Below, piece after piece: positions 1 to 10,483 of a stretch of 64,000 nt of DNA (the stretch's first letter is position 1; the number at the start of each line of letters is the position of its first letter). The notes below the pieces were generated by a model that did not search any database, was not told the origin of the DNA, and saw only the letters and a list, made by a program, of their open reading frames with translations. The position numbers and the translations under genes were made by a program. This stretch comes from Gnetum montanum (taxonomy: Eukaryota > Streptophyta > Gnetopsida > Gnetales > Gnetaceae): contig MNCI01015901.1 of the NCBI GenBank assembly GCA_015680685.1, forward strand, positions 97,524 to 161,523, written 5' to 3'.

Positions 1-1182
1 TTTTACCTTTTGGGTGATTTTTGCATGAAAAAAGCAAGAAATATTGTGTATTTTTTCTTAAGAAAATATTTTTATATTTTAAAATTTGATGTTTTTTGTT
101 CATAGACTTATGCTTAATCTTTCCAATGGTTGTTTTCTCATTCAATTTGGGTCAATAAAAACAAAATTATGGCTATTTTCATAAGGTCATGCAGTTAGGT
201 TTTCTATGCCATCTTTTAGAATTCCATGTAGATTCATGAATATTTTCGAAGAAAATGGTAGGGGTTTTGGCTGTAGTTTGGTTATGGATAGGTGGGTATT
301 GGCTTTAGCTTTCCAATAGAGGTGGAACCATTCATTTTGGATTAGAAACTAATTTTTAATGAATTTTCACTAAGCTTTTGTGAATAGGGGGTTTGTGCTA
401 TTTTCATATTTTTATCAAAATTAATGATTTTTTTAATAAATAGAAAAGGTTTTGAATTTATGTTAAGTATGGGTAAATAGGGCTTGATTCTTGATTTCAA
501 ATGGCAATGGAATCATGTTGGTTGGAACTCAAACAAATTTTTGATGAATTTTTTACCAACCTTGCACTCAATGGGGTTAATGGTGATGACTACAATTTTG
601 CCAATTTTGGTTAAGTTTTATGCAAATCAATGGCTATGTGTTTCTAGTTGTAATGGTCATGGTTGAAAGATTTATGATTTTAGGATTCATTTTGTGCTGG
701 AATCATTGAAATCCAAGCTTGGATGAATTTTTAATAAATTTTCGGTTATGGTTGTGTCAATAAGGTTAAATGTTGCTTGTAGCACTTTACCCCTTTGGAG
801 ATGGATGTGATTGACATGTGTAGAGGTTTCTCTTATCAACTTCCATACCTTTTGGAATGTTCTAATACTTTTATCATGCTCTAAATTTGGTTTTGAAGGT
901 TACAAGTAAATTTTTCTATTTTTTGTAATGTTTATGCTAATGGCTATTTTCTAGGCTCTAAATTTGGTTATGTGTCACTTGATATGTTACCTAGGCTATA
1001 ATGTTTTAGCTAATGTATGAGGCTATAAAAGGTTGTAATTATATTGGCATGAATTCTTTAAGCAAATTTGGATAAATATGTTAGAGCTTTTTATGGAGGC
1101 TAATTTCACCCCTGACTAGGATGTTTTTGCAAACTTGATAAGGAATTTCAGTTGTTCCTAATATTTTTTCTTTACCATGCAG
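1..1182 (+). other. AT-rich stretch upstream of the element 2 accessory gene
   Basis: No coding region is supported here; short open frames lack codon bias and recognisable motifs. By position it should be the upstream intron or 5' region of the antisense accessory gene of element 2, because the first recognisable exon begins at 1183 after a pyrimidine-rich tract and an AG. The pol region of element 2 is expected further left, outside the window. Function is inferred from the architecture of element 1 only. Confidence 0.4.
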
Positions 1183-4100
1183 GGTATTTTGAAAGCCCAT
1201 ACTCATCATCATGGAGTTAGTATGCATGCTAGCCTAAATTGGCCACCCCAAGGCCAATACCCCTTTTCTCGATATGACCTTGAACAAGGTCTCACTGTGG
1301 TTCCGGCCAAGGAATTCCTTGCTTACTTCCTTCAGAACTTCAATGTGATGCTATGATCACACTTGTCTACAAATGTGGCCAAGGTCATAGTTGAGCACTA
1401 ATGCCTCAAGCATCTAACCTAGTTGCCAAGTTTATTATTAACAATCCACTTCCTAAGATAGCAAGGAAAACTACAAACACGATCAATCCATGCTACCTCA
1501 TAGAGATTTGGACTATGCCAAGGTATAGTTAATATAATGCTAACAATACTCTAATAGTGGCACATAGAGCCCACACATTATTTCAAAATCCACCTGCACC
1601 ATGTAACATCTAAAGGGATGAGCATGGTTGTTATAGTATTTTTATGTTTTTTGGCTATATTGGCTAAACTACCTTTATTAACTTTGTTAGTTTTGTGAAC
1701 TTCTTGCAGGTATGGGGTTAGTGATCAAGGCTTGATCACTAATGAACAAACCTTAGTATTGGCTCAAACTACCTTAGATGTATTTTCCAAGGGCCTCTAG
1801 ATCAGAATTGTTGTGTATGAATAGTTAAGAAGGGACTTTGATGAATACACCAGTAGATTCAACCTTGTCTACTAGAACTATGTGGATGAGAGGATGATAC
1901 AAAATTGGTGGATGGGCTCTAAGAGCTCCTTGGATCAGACTTGGTAGATGATACCTCTACTCAAACCACATCAAAGAAGAAGAAGAAAGGTAAACATAAA
2001 GGCTATAGCTTCTAATGTTTTATGATTATGAAAATTCTAAATGTTCTATTGCTTTAATTAGTTAGTAAGATTGCTTATGTTGATGCTAAATATTGGTTGT
2101 TGCCTTGTAGGACCCTCCACCTCTATTGATATCATCACCTTACCACTTACAGGCTAGCATGAGGATACCCTTAGCTTAATGTTTGGTGAGGTGATACTAG
2201 CATAGGAGTGGCTAAAAGGGGCAGATGCTTGGGTACATTCAAGTGAACATTTAGTGTTCAGGTTTGTTTGATTTGTTTATGACACCTATCCCTTCCATTC
2301 TCATCATGGAGATGCTTCACCTTATCAACCTATACAATGAAAAGGCCAATCTATTCCACATCACCATTTGAGGTGTCTCAATTACCATATCCATCAATGA
2401 GAGCACCTTTTGCAACTTGTTTGGTGTCCTCACTAATGGGGCAAAGGTTTCCATTAGAATAGTGAAGCAAGTGGGCCATCGTAAGCAAGTTTTGGAGTGG
2501 CTTGGTGCCAACATGGGCCACTTCAAAATTTCCTTGGATAACTTCACAAACCCTGATGCAAAGGCTTTATATCCTTTGTTCAAGTCCCATGTGTTTCCTA
2601 AACTATTATCACAAAAGAAGGTAATCGACATTGTGCAAGGGTGGACCTTTAAGAAGAACCTGATAGATGACATTAGGTGCAACTGGATGGCTGCTTTGGC
2701 TGTTGTACTTTAGGATGAGATCCTCAAACTCAGTGAGGACACCTCTACCATAATCCACACACATCTTGCATTTTTTTGCAGGTTACTTGAAAATGTTCAC
2801 GACCTTCTTGGTGGTGTGGAGGAATACATGATGGATTGTCCAAGACTAAGAACAACTTTCTAAACCTTGGATAAGGCACATTTATCCAATAGTGTAGGCC
2901 TAGAATCCATCAAAGGGGATGGATGATTCACTATCCATTACCACCAAAGATTTTGGTGCTATATGATGCAAATCCCTTGATAGCCTAGAGGAGGAGCCTC
3001 TCAAGATCCTAGTGAGTGTCTTGGAGGCTAAACAGTGATGTAGAGAAGCCAAAGGAGAAGCTATTGCCAAGTTCAAGAGGCCCATAGAGGAACCACCACC
3101 AGCATCATACCAACCTGCCCTGAAGAAGTTTAAGTATGAGCTTAAGTGATCACAAAGGGTGGTCATAGGTGAGCTTTATTTATGTTTTGGCTATTCTATG
3201 TTTTAAGGTTTTATGGCTACATTATGATTTCTTATGATAATTGGTTTTCTATGTGCTATGGTTGTTAACAAGCATTAGGTCATGGTAGCCCAAGCTACCA
3301 CAAAGGAGGAGGCACAAAGACGTGTAGCTACTATAGATGAGGAGGAGTAAAGGCATCTAGAGGAGGCACTCCTACAACAGCATGAAGCTAAAGGGTTTGC
3401 TAATGTTAATTTAGAAATCTTGTTTGGTAAGGCAGTATCGAGCACATCCCTCATCATCATCCTATAGGAGGAGGAGGAGGAGAAAGGTATGCATGTGTCT
3501 TTACACTTCTTGTTATATTTTATTATTTTAATTTTGGTTTTCATCCTAACTATTCAAATATTATTATGCTAATAGCAATTTTTGAGCCACCAATTCAAGC
3601 TCATGTCCCTAAGTTTCATGTGAGGTAGAATTCATGCATAGGATGGCTAAGGACATCATTAACTAGTTGCACCTGAGATAGGTAACATATTTATTTTCTA
3701 TGCTTTAGTTATTTTGCTATGTCATTGGTTAAATTTATGCTATGTCTATCTTAGGTTGTACACTATGTTTATAGTTATGCTTATGTTTATGTAGTGCCTT
3801 CCATGGAGTGGGACCCCAACCAAGACATGGAGATTAAATTCTTTCCAAAGCTTCCCTCCAATATCTCTAGCATACCCTTGAATTTATATTGGACTACTAC
3901 TGATCTAGCAATGTTGTGTGCCAAAACTTCATGGGAGTTGGAGAGGTCCAAAAAATCCCTATGGGAATAAGTTGTGACATTGAGGGAGAAAACTCAATGA
4001 TATTATAAGCTTGAGGATTGCAAGGCCTTTGTGGAAGCCCAAGTGGCTAACTCAGTGGAATTGCAAACCAAAGAGATCATGTGATGCCACTACTAACATG

Positions 4101-4248
4101 CTATCTGGGACAAAGTAGCACTCTCACACAAGATGGTAGAATAGTAGATGCAAATGGACCTCATCTCCTTGAATGTTAAGGATTAGAAAGATCACTGTGC
4201 TTGGATCCTAGAGTGTGGTAGGAAGTAAAAGGACCACAACCGATAGTA
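1183..4248 (+). pseudogene. Accessory gene of element 2, 5' and middle exons (FCP1-like/mobile-domain), decayed
   Basis: Homologue of the antisense gene of element 1, read on the plus strand because element 2 is on the minus strand. Recognisable exons are about 1183-1615 (FCP1-like; LQNFNV and SHLS stretches align with element 1), 1710-1989, 2111 to about 2890 (block with LYPLFKSHVFPKLLSQ), an exon ending at 3168, 3279-3486 (Glu-rich), 3576-3681 and 3795 onward (heptad-like, Leu/Lys/Glu-rich). Introns end in AG at 1182, 1709, 2110, 3278, 3575 and 3794; several donors are still GT. Many in-frame stops and frameshifts make it non-functional. The last exon is cut at 4253 by insertion of element 1 and resumes at 23090. 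Homology was judged by eye. Confidence 0.72.
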
Positions 4249-4253
4249 TAAGG
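4249..4253 (+). repeat. Left target-site duplication of element 1 (TAAGG)
   Basis: The five bases TAAGG directly precede the TG that opens the 5' LTR. The identical five bases directly follow the CA that closes the 3' LTR (23085-23089). A 5 bp duplication is normal for Ty3/gypsy integration and fixes both ends of the element. Confidence 0.93.
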
Positions 4254-5833
4254 TGAAACACCACTAATTTCGGCCCAGCACTTTGAAACAAGAATGACCC
4301 AAGCCCTTCCCAGCATTTAGGAGGCAAAACTTGACTAAGGCATAAAAATCACAGCCAACTTGTTCAAGCCAACTTGCTCATGCTATCAAGGTTACCCTTG
4401 GGCTTAGCATCGACAATCTCCAGTTGCAACCTCCAGAGAATTCCAGTTTCAAAGTTCAAAAATTACAATTTTGGTTATCTGCACTTTCGGTAGGTCACGC
4501 TATGGTTATGCAGTTTGGTCATGTTGTGGTCACGCTGCAACATGAGTCCAACATGACCTACCGAAAGTGCCTCCAAACAAGTCACATTCAAGCTCATTTT
4601 TCAATTGGCAGATCACCCTTAAGGTCATAAGGCAGGTAATAGTTGCACTCAAAAACCCAAACTTCAAAACTCAAAAATTGATGTCAAAAAAATGTCTTTT
4701 GCCTCACTCACACTGAAGGTCATGCTGGGCGTGAGTGCAACATGAGTGTAGCATACATACACTCCGGAACTCATGCTGCACACACATGCTAGGATACACC
4801 CTGGACATGAGTGCACATGCATGCTGAAGCTCAAATCAAAACACGCCAGGAACAAGTCAACTCACACTAGGAGCCCTGCATAGGCAGAGACACCTCAAAC
4901 AACCATGGACTCGACACCCCACAATAGTCAATTTAGAGATCCAGAAGTTTCAAGGGAGCCATCTTGTTGTACATTATCATTTCATTGTAAATATTCATTT
5001 GTAAGCTTGTCGAGCGCTCATGGTCTAAATTGTATATACTTCCATGGGCTTGAGTAACCCACACATTGTAACATATGATGCACCTAGTCAAGAACGTAGC
5101 TTGCCCATACACAACCAACTTGTACATAGCTATCCATTGGACACGTGTCACTTGATCCATTTTCCTGTTAAATCCCAATCGTTGATTCCATTCTTGAATT
5201 CTACACCCGAGCCTGGCCCAATCCTATAAATACCCTATCAATTCACATAAACCAGGGGGAATTTTGGGGACATCGGTAATTCTAAGAACATACAGCAAAC
5301 CAGCAATCCTTGGGTCCTTAGCATACTTGACTCCTTGCATCCAAGCACTTCTCACATACATCACATCATCAAATCATCGCGTCACATCACCTCGGGGCTG
5401 GGCTCTTGACCTGCCATCCACATGTGCAGCTACGCTTTGACCAGTGCACATCTTTTCTAACCAATACAATATAGTTCATTTTGCAAGAAATTATTTTTTT
5501 TTACACTATTTTACATCTAGTTTACATTCTACTTACATTCTATTTAAGATTCTATTTACGTTTCGTTTGCAATACACTTTCTGCATACATTTTTGTTTAC
5601 ATCTTATGTGCACTATTTACGTTTTAAGACATCAGTTATGATAACCCAGTGCAAGCTATAGTTTATGCTTGGGGAAGTCCTTGGTTGATTTGTGTGCAGA
5701 CCATCCAAGGCACTCTGCCTTTGTTTCCTTTCCAGCTTGCCCTCAAGCAAAGGTAGGGTCAACTGTGCTTGCCTAATGATCATTCGGTGTCTATTTCCCT
5801 TCTAGCCTTACATCGACAATTTAGGTCAATACA
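4254..5833 (+). repeat. 5' LTR of element 1
   Basis: Begins TGAAACACCACTAATTTCGG and ends GGTCAATACA. It matches 21448-23084 along its length. U3 holds clustered TCACGCTG / GGCGTGAGTG motifs, often as inverted pairs (about 4700-4850). A TATA box lies at 5225-5232, and the R/U5 part follows. At 1580 bp it is slightly shorter than the 3' copy, mainly because the motif cluster in U3 is shorter here. Confidence 0.93.
5225..5232 (+). promoter_or_regulatory. TATA box of element 1 5' LTR
   Basis: TATAAATA about 970 bp into the LTR, conserved at the equivalent place in the 3' LTR (22493-22500) and in the LTR of element 3 (50985-50992, minus strand). The genomic RNA would start roughly 25-35 bases downstream; the start itself is inferred. 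Confidence 0.75.
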
Positions 5834-5839
5834 ATAAAT

Positions 5840-5858
5840 TGGCGCTAGAAGGAGGGCC
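5840..5858 (+). other. Primer-binding site of element 1
   Basis: TGGCGCTAGAAGGAGGGCC lies six bases after the LTR end. TGGCGC starts are typical of plant Tat/Athila-type PBSs. A related site (TAGCACTAGCAGGAGGACC) occupies the same place in element 2 on the minus strand (28674-28692). The exact cognate tRNA was not determined. Confidence 0.8.
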
Positions 5859-5982
5859 ACTTTTCGGTTGTCTGTTAAAACATTGACTCCACTACCTATC
5901 CAAACACAACACAGACAAAGTGCTAAAGCCAAAGCCTAGATCATCCAGTTAGTTTACATCCAGTGGCTTGACTTAACCCCAT

Positions 5983-6076
5983 GCTGGTCACGCTAGTCAT
6001 GCTGGTCACACTAGTCATGTTGGTCACACTGTAGTTGGTCACGCTAGTCATGCTACAGTTTGGTCACGTTGTTGCT
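5983..6076 (+). repeat. Short tandem array of GGTCACGCTAGTCATGCT-like units in the leader
   Basis: Several imperfect copies of a roughly 18-base unit built from TCACGCT and TCATGCT lie between PBS and gag start. The same words dominate U3 of the LTR and the region upstream of the antisense gene (14340-15560). Confidence 0.7.
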
Positions 6077-6116
6077 CATATTCAGCATTGTCTAGCTCGG
6101 TCTGCTCACGTTCACT

Positions 6117-8308
6117 ATGGAATCCTCCCAAATTAACCCAGTAACACTACCGATCTCAAACTTTGGTGCTGAAACCTCAAACCCTATGACTACCATGGAA
6201 TCCATAACTGTTATTGAATAGATAAATCCCCAAGGCCCTACACGCCAATCACTCAAGCTATAGGGCAAAGGCCCTACTTATGTGACTCTTACACCCGAAC
6301 AATATAACTTCATCTGTGTCAAGATCCAAGCCAACCTACCTATTGACTGTATAGAAAGGGAAGCAAAGAGAGAATATGAATTTATCCACAAAGGAGGACA
6401 TGAGTTCATCCCTTTAGCATTTGACATAATCTCGCTATCTAAAAATCATCATAAACTCATATCCCAACTTCTTATGGCAAGAAGTCAAGCCTTACAGCTA
6501 CCTCCAATAAAGCCTCAAGGTGGAGACGAGGAAGATGATTTTGCAACCCAATCTGAACATGGAGATTCATACCATACCATCAGTCCCCATGCCCATACAA
6601 ATACATTATTTCAACCTTTCCTAGAACAGACTATATTTCCACCACTAGCTTCCCTATAGGAAGTAGCCATTCTCATTCCCATTTCTCCAACTTCAACGCT
6701 CAATCTAACATGTCCGCTTCCATCGTACCATTGCAAAAAAAATCGCACCAACCTCCTCCTCAAAATAATGTAGGATCGACCTTTAGACCTCAAGTGATTG
6801 GGATGCCATCATTCATACTAGCTTCCACATCTACCCATTACATACCTCAGGTGCAAACCCAACAAGCACCACTGACTGTTTCACAACCCGTGACTAGGGA
6901 ATGAGTCCCATCAACTGTTCAACAAAACCCGTCTACTCACTATAGTGTACCACATCCCATGATCTCGGCCTTGAATGTTGTCTTATCACAGTAAATGACA
7001 GTTCAACAATCTCTCTTTCCACAAATGATGCCACAATTGAGTCATTATTAGCCATCACTAGCTCAAACTGCTGGTTTACCTACTTCCCAAGAATGGGCCG
7101 ACACGAAGAAAATGATGCATTCTTTAGTAGAAGAATTAAAGTGTCTTAAAACTGTGAACACTGAGGAAGTTAAGGTACTAGACTTGTATTAATATGATCC
7201 AATTGATCCCTCAGTCCCACCACTAACCTTGCCAAAGGGAGTTTCATTACCTCAGCTGACTAAGTACAATGGGGAGGGAGACCCAAACGCTCACCTAGTG
7301 ACATTTCGAATAGAAAGTCTTTTGCTTCAGGCATGGCCCCATGTAATTCTGTGTGTGTTTTCTATGTCCTTAACCGGAAAAGCCTTAGACTAGTACCAAG
7401 ATTTACATCGTAGATCCATATCTTCTCTGGAGGATTTGTTACACCAGTTTGTCACTCGTTTCAAGTACAATCTGAAACTTGAAGCCAAGTTAGATAGCTT
7501 GATTCAAATTAAAAAAGCACCATTAGAGTTAGCACAAAAATTTATTCAAAGGTGGAGTGCAACCTTAAATGAACTTCACAAACCCATCCCTGAAACATAT
7601 CTGCTTACCATCCTTAAGATGGTTGTGAATGAATTTATTAAGTCAAAGCTTTACTATCTGAAAGACCACACATTGAGCCAAGCATTTGTGCAAATCAAAG
7701 ATATAGAAGAGGTGGCACAAACAAGTAATGACCCAGCCTACTCAACCTTTAGGAGCCAACATATGAGGAAAGATAAATCCAAAACAATGGTAGCAGCAGT
7801 GGCCAAAATAGCCCGACCTAGTCATCTAGGACAAAAAGGAAAACAACCTGCTATCCCAAACAGCTACGAAAGAACCACACCCACTTCTACACCCAAAAAT
7901 TCCTCAAATAGAAACAACAATATAGGTCATGCTCGTACATTTGAAAGAAAAGACCCCACTCAATACACACCATTACCCATGAAGCCTTCACAATTTCTTG
8001 ATCAACTTCTAAAGGCCAGGCTAATTCAACACAAACAAATGTCTCCTGCGGCCTCCCAAAGACACGATCGATTTTGTGAATTGGCCAAAAATCCAACCTT
8101 AGCAACAGCCAAGGAAACTCTCATTCCAAAAGGCTTTAGTTTGGATAGGTTTTGTGAATATCACCAACAGTGTGGTCATGGGACTGATTACTGCTTTATG
8201 TTGAAACATGATATACAACGCATGATTGATAGGGGTGAAGTAGTATTCGATGAGGAAAACCTAGTAGGACCCCAAAACCAATCCATGGGGGTCTACAAGG
8301 ATCAATGA
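6117..8308 (+). pseudogene. gag: gag of element 1 (capsid/nucleocapsid), interrupted
   Basis: Structural polyprotein of the retrotransposon particle. An ATG at 6117 opens a frame that runs, with two stops near 6220 and 6260, to 6659. It then shifts frame and continues with scattered stops to 8308. The Retrotrans_gag-like core is at about 7240-7720 (YNGEGDPNAHL, then a downstream FIQRW motif). The longest intact piece is 7436-8308 (290 residues). Near its end is the zinc-knuckle-like CEYH...GHGTDYC...LKHDIQ motif typical of Tat/Athila gag proteins. Element 2 has a recognisable homologue at 25300-27990 on the minus strand. Broken by stops and at least one frameshift. Confidence 0.85.
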
Positions 8309-8318
8309 TGCACCATAT

Positions 8319-8903
8319 GTGATTAATACTATCCATGTGGAAGACAGACAAGACGTTTCACAAAAACCTTTTGTGATTCACAGGCTTTCAGAAAACACAC
8401 CTACACCAACATATCCTCAAATTCCTTTCATCATGTGCACACCCCCCACACCGCCAAAACCATTCGTTATCCGTGTACCTCCTTCTATTGCAGCCACAAC
8501 CACACCATATGAAAACTGAACCATTCCCTTTGTGATCTAGGTACCAAAATGCCTTGATACACAACCCACCTCCATTTCCCTGTGACCTCTGCAAGAATGT
8601 CTTGCCGATAGACTAACAAGAGAGTGCTTGAAAAGAGAAAACCATCAACACAAATTGGGACCACCAAAGCCAATACCGCTAAACGTTGTTCCCATGGGTC
8701 CATCCATTAATGAGCCTAGTATGAGTTATCAAAACAAGGATAATGTCACGAGTCATGTCCCAAAAGTAGCATCCTCAGCTACTAACATAAAAAGCCCTCC
8801 ATGAGAAATACGAATGCTGGGTCAAATGGACCAAATCTCTATAGACAAGGGTTCCCTAAATGGTAAAGACCTAGAAAATGCGTTGACCCAGGTCACATAA
8901 TCC
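8319..8903 (+). pseudogene. pol: Gag-protease linker of element 1, degenerate
   Basis: Coding-like but interrupted stretch between gag and the intact protease frame. The reading frame is that of the protease (frame of 8904), with stops near 8519, 8540 and 8800. It is Pro/Thr-rich in the first third (PTPPKPFVIRVPPS), suggesting an unstructured linker. No domain is recognised. Confidence 0.5.
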
Positions 8904-9818
8904 TTGAAACAAAAGAATACTTCTTTAAGCCTGTATGATCTAGTAATGACTTCACCAGTACATCAAGAAGCTCTCATGCGTATGTTACCTTCGGTCCCTG
9001 TTAGTGAGGACCTTCCTATAGATGAACCATCCATTCATGTGGTATTGCTCATGCAACCTCAGGAATCAAAGAGTACATCCCTAGAGTTTCGTGCTAAGGA
9101 AATTAAGCTAGATGAGAAAATAGGAGAAGTTACTACAACCCCTATGTTCATAACGATACAAGTTAATCATTTCAAGATACGTAGGATGCATGTCGATGAT
9201 GGTGCGGCGACCAATGTAATACCTTTTCCCATCATCGAAAAACTAGGACTTACCGAACAAATACAGCCCATGAAAATTGGTTTTCTAAAATCCTTCAATG
9301 GTTCTCGTGTTGGAGTGAAAGGTATGGTTACTTTAGATTTCATAGCCGGGGACCAATTCTCTAGATCAGCTGAATTCATAGTGGTTGATGAACTGCCAGG
9401 GTTCAATCTAATCCTAGGACATCCTTGGCTAGATCAGCTTAAAGCTTTATCCTCACCAATCCATCAAGTGATCCACATACCTTACGAGGATGGTGAGATC
9501 ATCATATATGGAGACAAAATAGTACCACCTACTTCCTCACATCCTAAAGTAGGTCAAGAGTCAAAAATTGAATTCGTTGGGCCTAAGCAAGGAACCATGA
9601 GTATACTTCAAAACATAAATCCAATGTTAACTCCCAATCCTACTGAAATTGAGGAAACACTAAACAATACAAACATAGGCACCATCCCTACTGATGTCTC
9701 TTGGTTGAAATTATCCTTTGATATCACTGATGAAGGGGAAGGTGAGTATAAGATCTCACCCACATGCCCAACCCCACGTGTTAAGCTACAAAGGATCAAG
9801 AAGCAACTCAACAAATAG
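8904..9818 (+). CDS. pol: Aspartic protease region of element 1 pol
   Basis: A 304-codon open frame without stops. The retropepsin active-site motif is MHVDDGAATNV (Asp-Asp-Gly in place of the common Asp-Ser/Thr-Gly) around residue 97. It is followed by the conserved SFNGSRVGVKG stretch and the ILGHPWLDQ motif near residue 170, as in plant Ty3/gypsy proteases. The enzyme would cleave the Gag-Pol polyprotein. The frame continues from the upstream linker, so the first Met is not a true start. The C-terminal EGEGEYK...RIKKQLNK stretch is matched in element 2 just before its stop at 24345. Best-preserved protein piece of the element. Confidence 0.85.
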   Translation: MKQKNTSLSLYDLVMTSPVHQEALMRMLPSVPVSEDLPIDEPSIHVVLLMQPQESKSTSLEFRAKEIKLDEKIGEVTTTPMFITIQVNHFKIRRMHVDDGAATNVIPFPIIEKLGLTEQIQPMKIGFLKSFNGSRVGVKGMVTLDFIAGDQFSRSAEFIVVDELPGFNLILGHPWLDQLKALSSPIHQVIHIPYEDGEIIIYGDKIVPPTSSHPKVGQESKIEFVGPKQGTMSILQNINPMLTPNPTEIEETLNNTNIGTIPTDVSWLKLSFDITDEGEGEYKISPTCPTPRVKLQRIKKQLNK

Positions 9819-9821
9819 AAT

Positions 9822-10110
9822 TAAACTACAGATGTCCAAAATGATGTTAAACTGCAAATATTTGAAATGATGTTAAACTACAAATGTCTGGTATGACGTT
9901 AAACTACCGACAAATGTCCACAATGACATTAAACTAGCCATGGTCAGAAATAGCCAGTTCCATTTAAAAATTTCTGAAAACGTTACTACCTGTGGCCCAT
10001 CATGGCATAAAATTGGTAATCCTTCTTTCTTTAACAACAGATGCAACAATCCATCATGACTTTAAACTAATGTACCTAGCCTGAAATGGCTTTAAACTAG
10101 AGCCAACAAG
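9822..10110 (+). repeat. TTAAACT-motif block between protease and antisense gene
   Basis: About seven spaced copies of a motif close to ATGAYNTTAAACTRG (for example ATGATGTTAAACTGC, ATGACATTAAACTAGCC, ATGACTTTAAACTAATG). Copies are 20-50 bases apart, with variable sequence between them. Equivalent blocks occur at other module borders of this element and of elements 2 and 3. Confidence 0.8.
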
Positions 10111-10483
10111 TTACAGATTCATGAACTCCCATCATTTTACATTGAATTTTCATTTACAAGTTACAATTTAGATTCATGCACGATTATTGCCTTCTTTTTT
10201 CAAATATTTACCTTACGTTTCACTTTACATTTTAGAAATTTATGTTACCTTTAGTTGCATGCACATGTTCACAATATACTTGAAAAAACAAAGAAAAACA
10301 ATGAAAAGCATGAAAAATAACAAATATATATATATATATATACATGGAACATCAGAGTAATGAAGGAATGCAACCATTTTATACCACAATTAAATCCAGG
10401 TCATTACATCAGTCTTTATACATTCTCTCAAACATCCAAAAATCTAAAAACACTTAATAGCTTAAGTTTGACTAACGCAAAGT
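10111..10483 (+). other. Spacer with (TA)n microsatellite, 3' of the antisense gene
   Basis: AT-rich, no coding potential seen. A TA dinucleotide run lies at about 10323-10342. By position it would be the 3' untranslated/terminator region of the minus-strand accessory gene; no clear polyadenylation signal was pinned down. Confidence 0.5.

Noticed and set aside
484-666. 60-codon plus-strand open frame
   Set aside because: AT-rich background, no motif, lies in the inferred intron or upstream part of the element 2 accessory gene.
2317-2682. 121-codon minus-strand open frame
   Set aside because: Shadow of the plus-strand exon with LYPLFKSHVFPKLLSQ, which has a homologue in element 1.
5983-6076. 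Regular short repeats resembling a CRISPR array
   Set aside because: Units are 18 bases, contiguous and imperfect, without unique spacers; plant retrotransposon leader.
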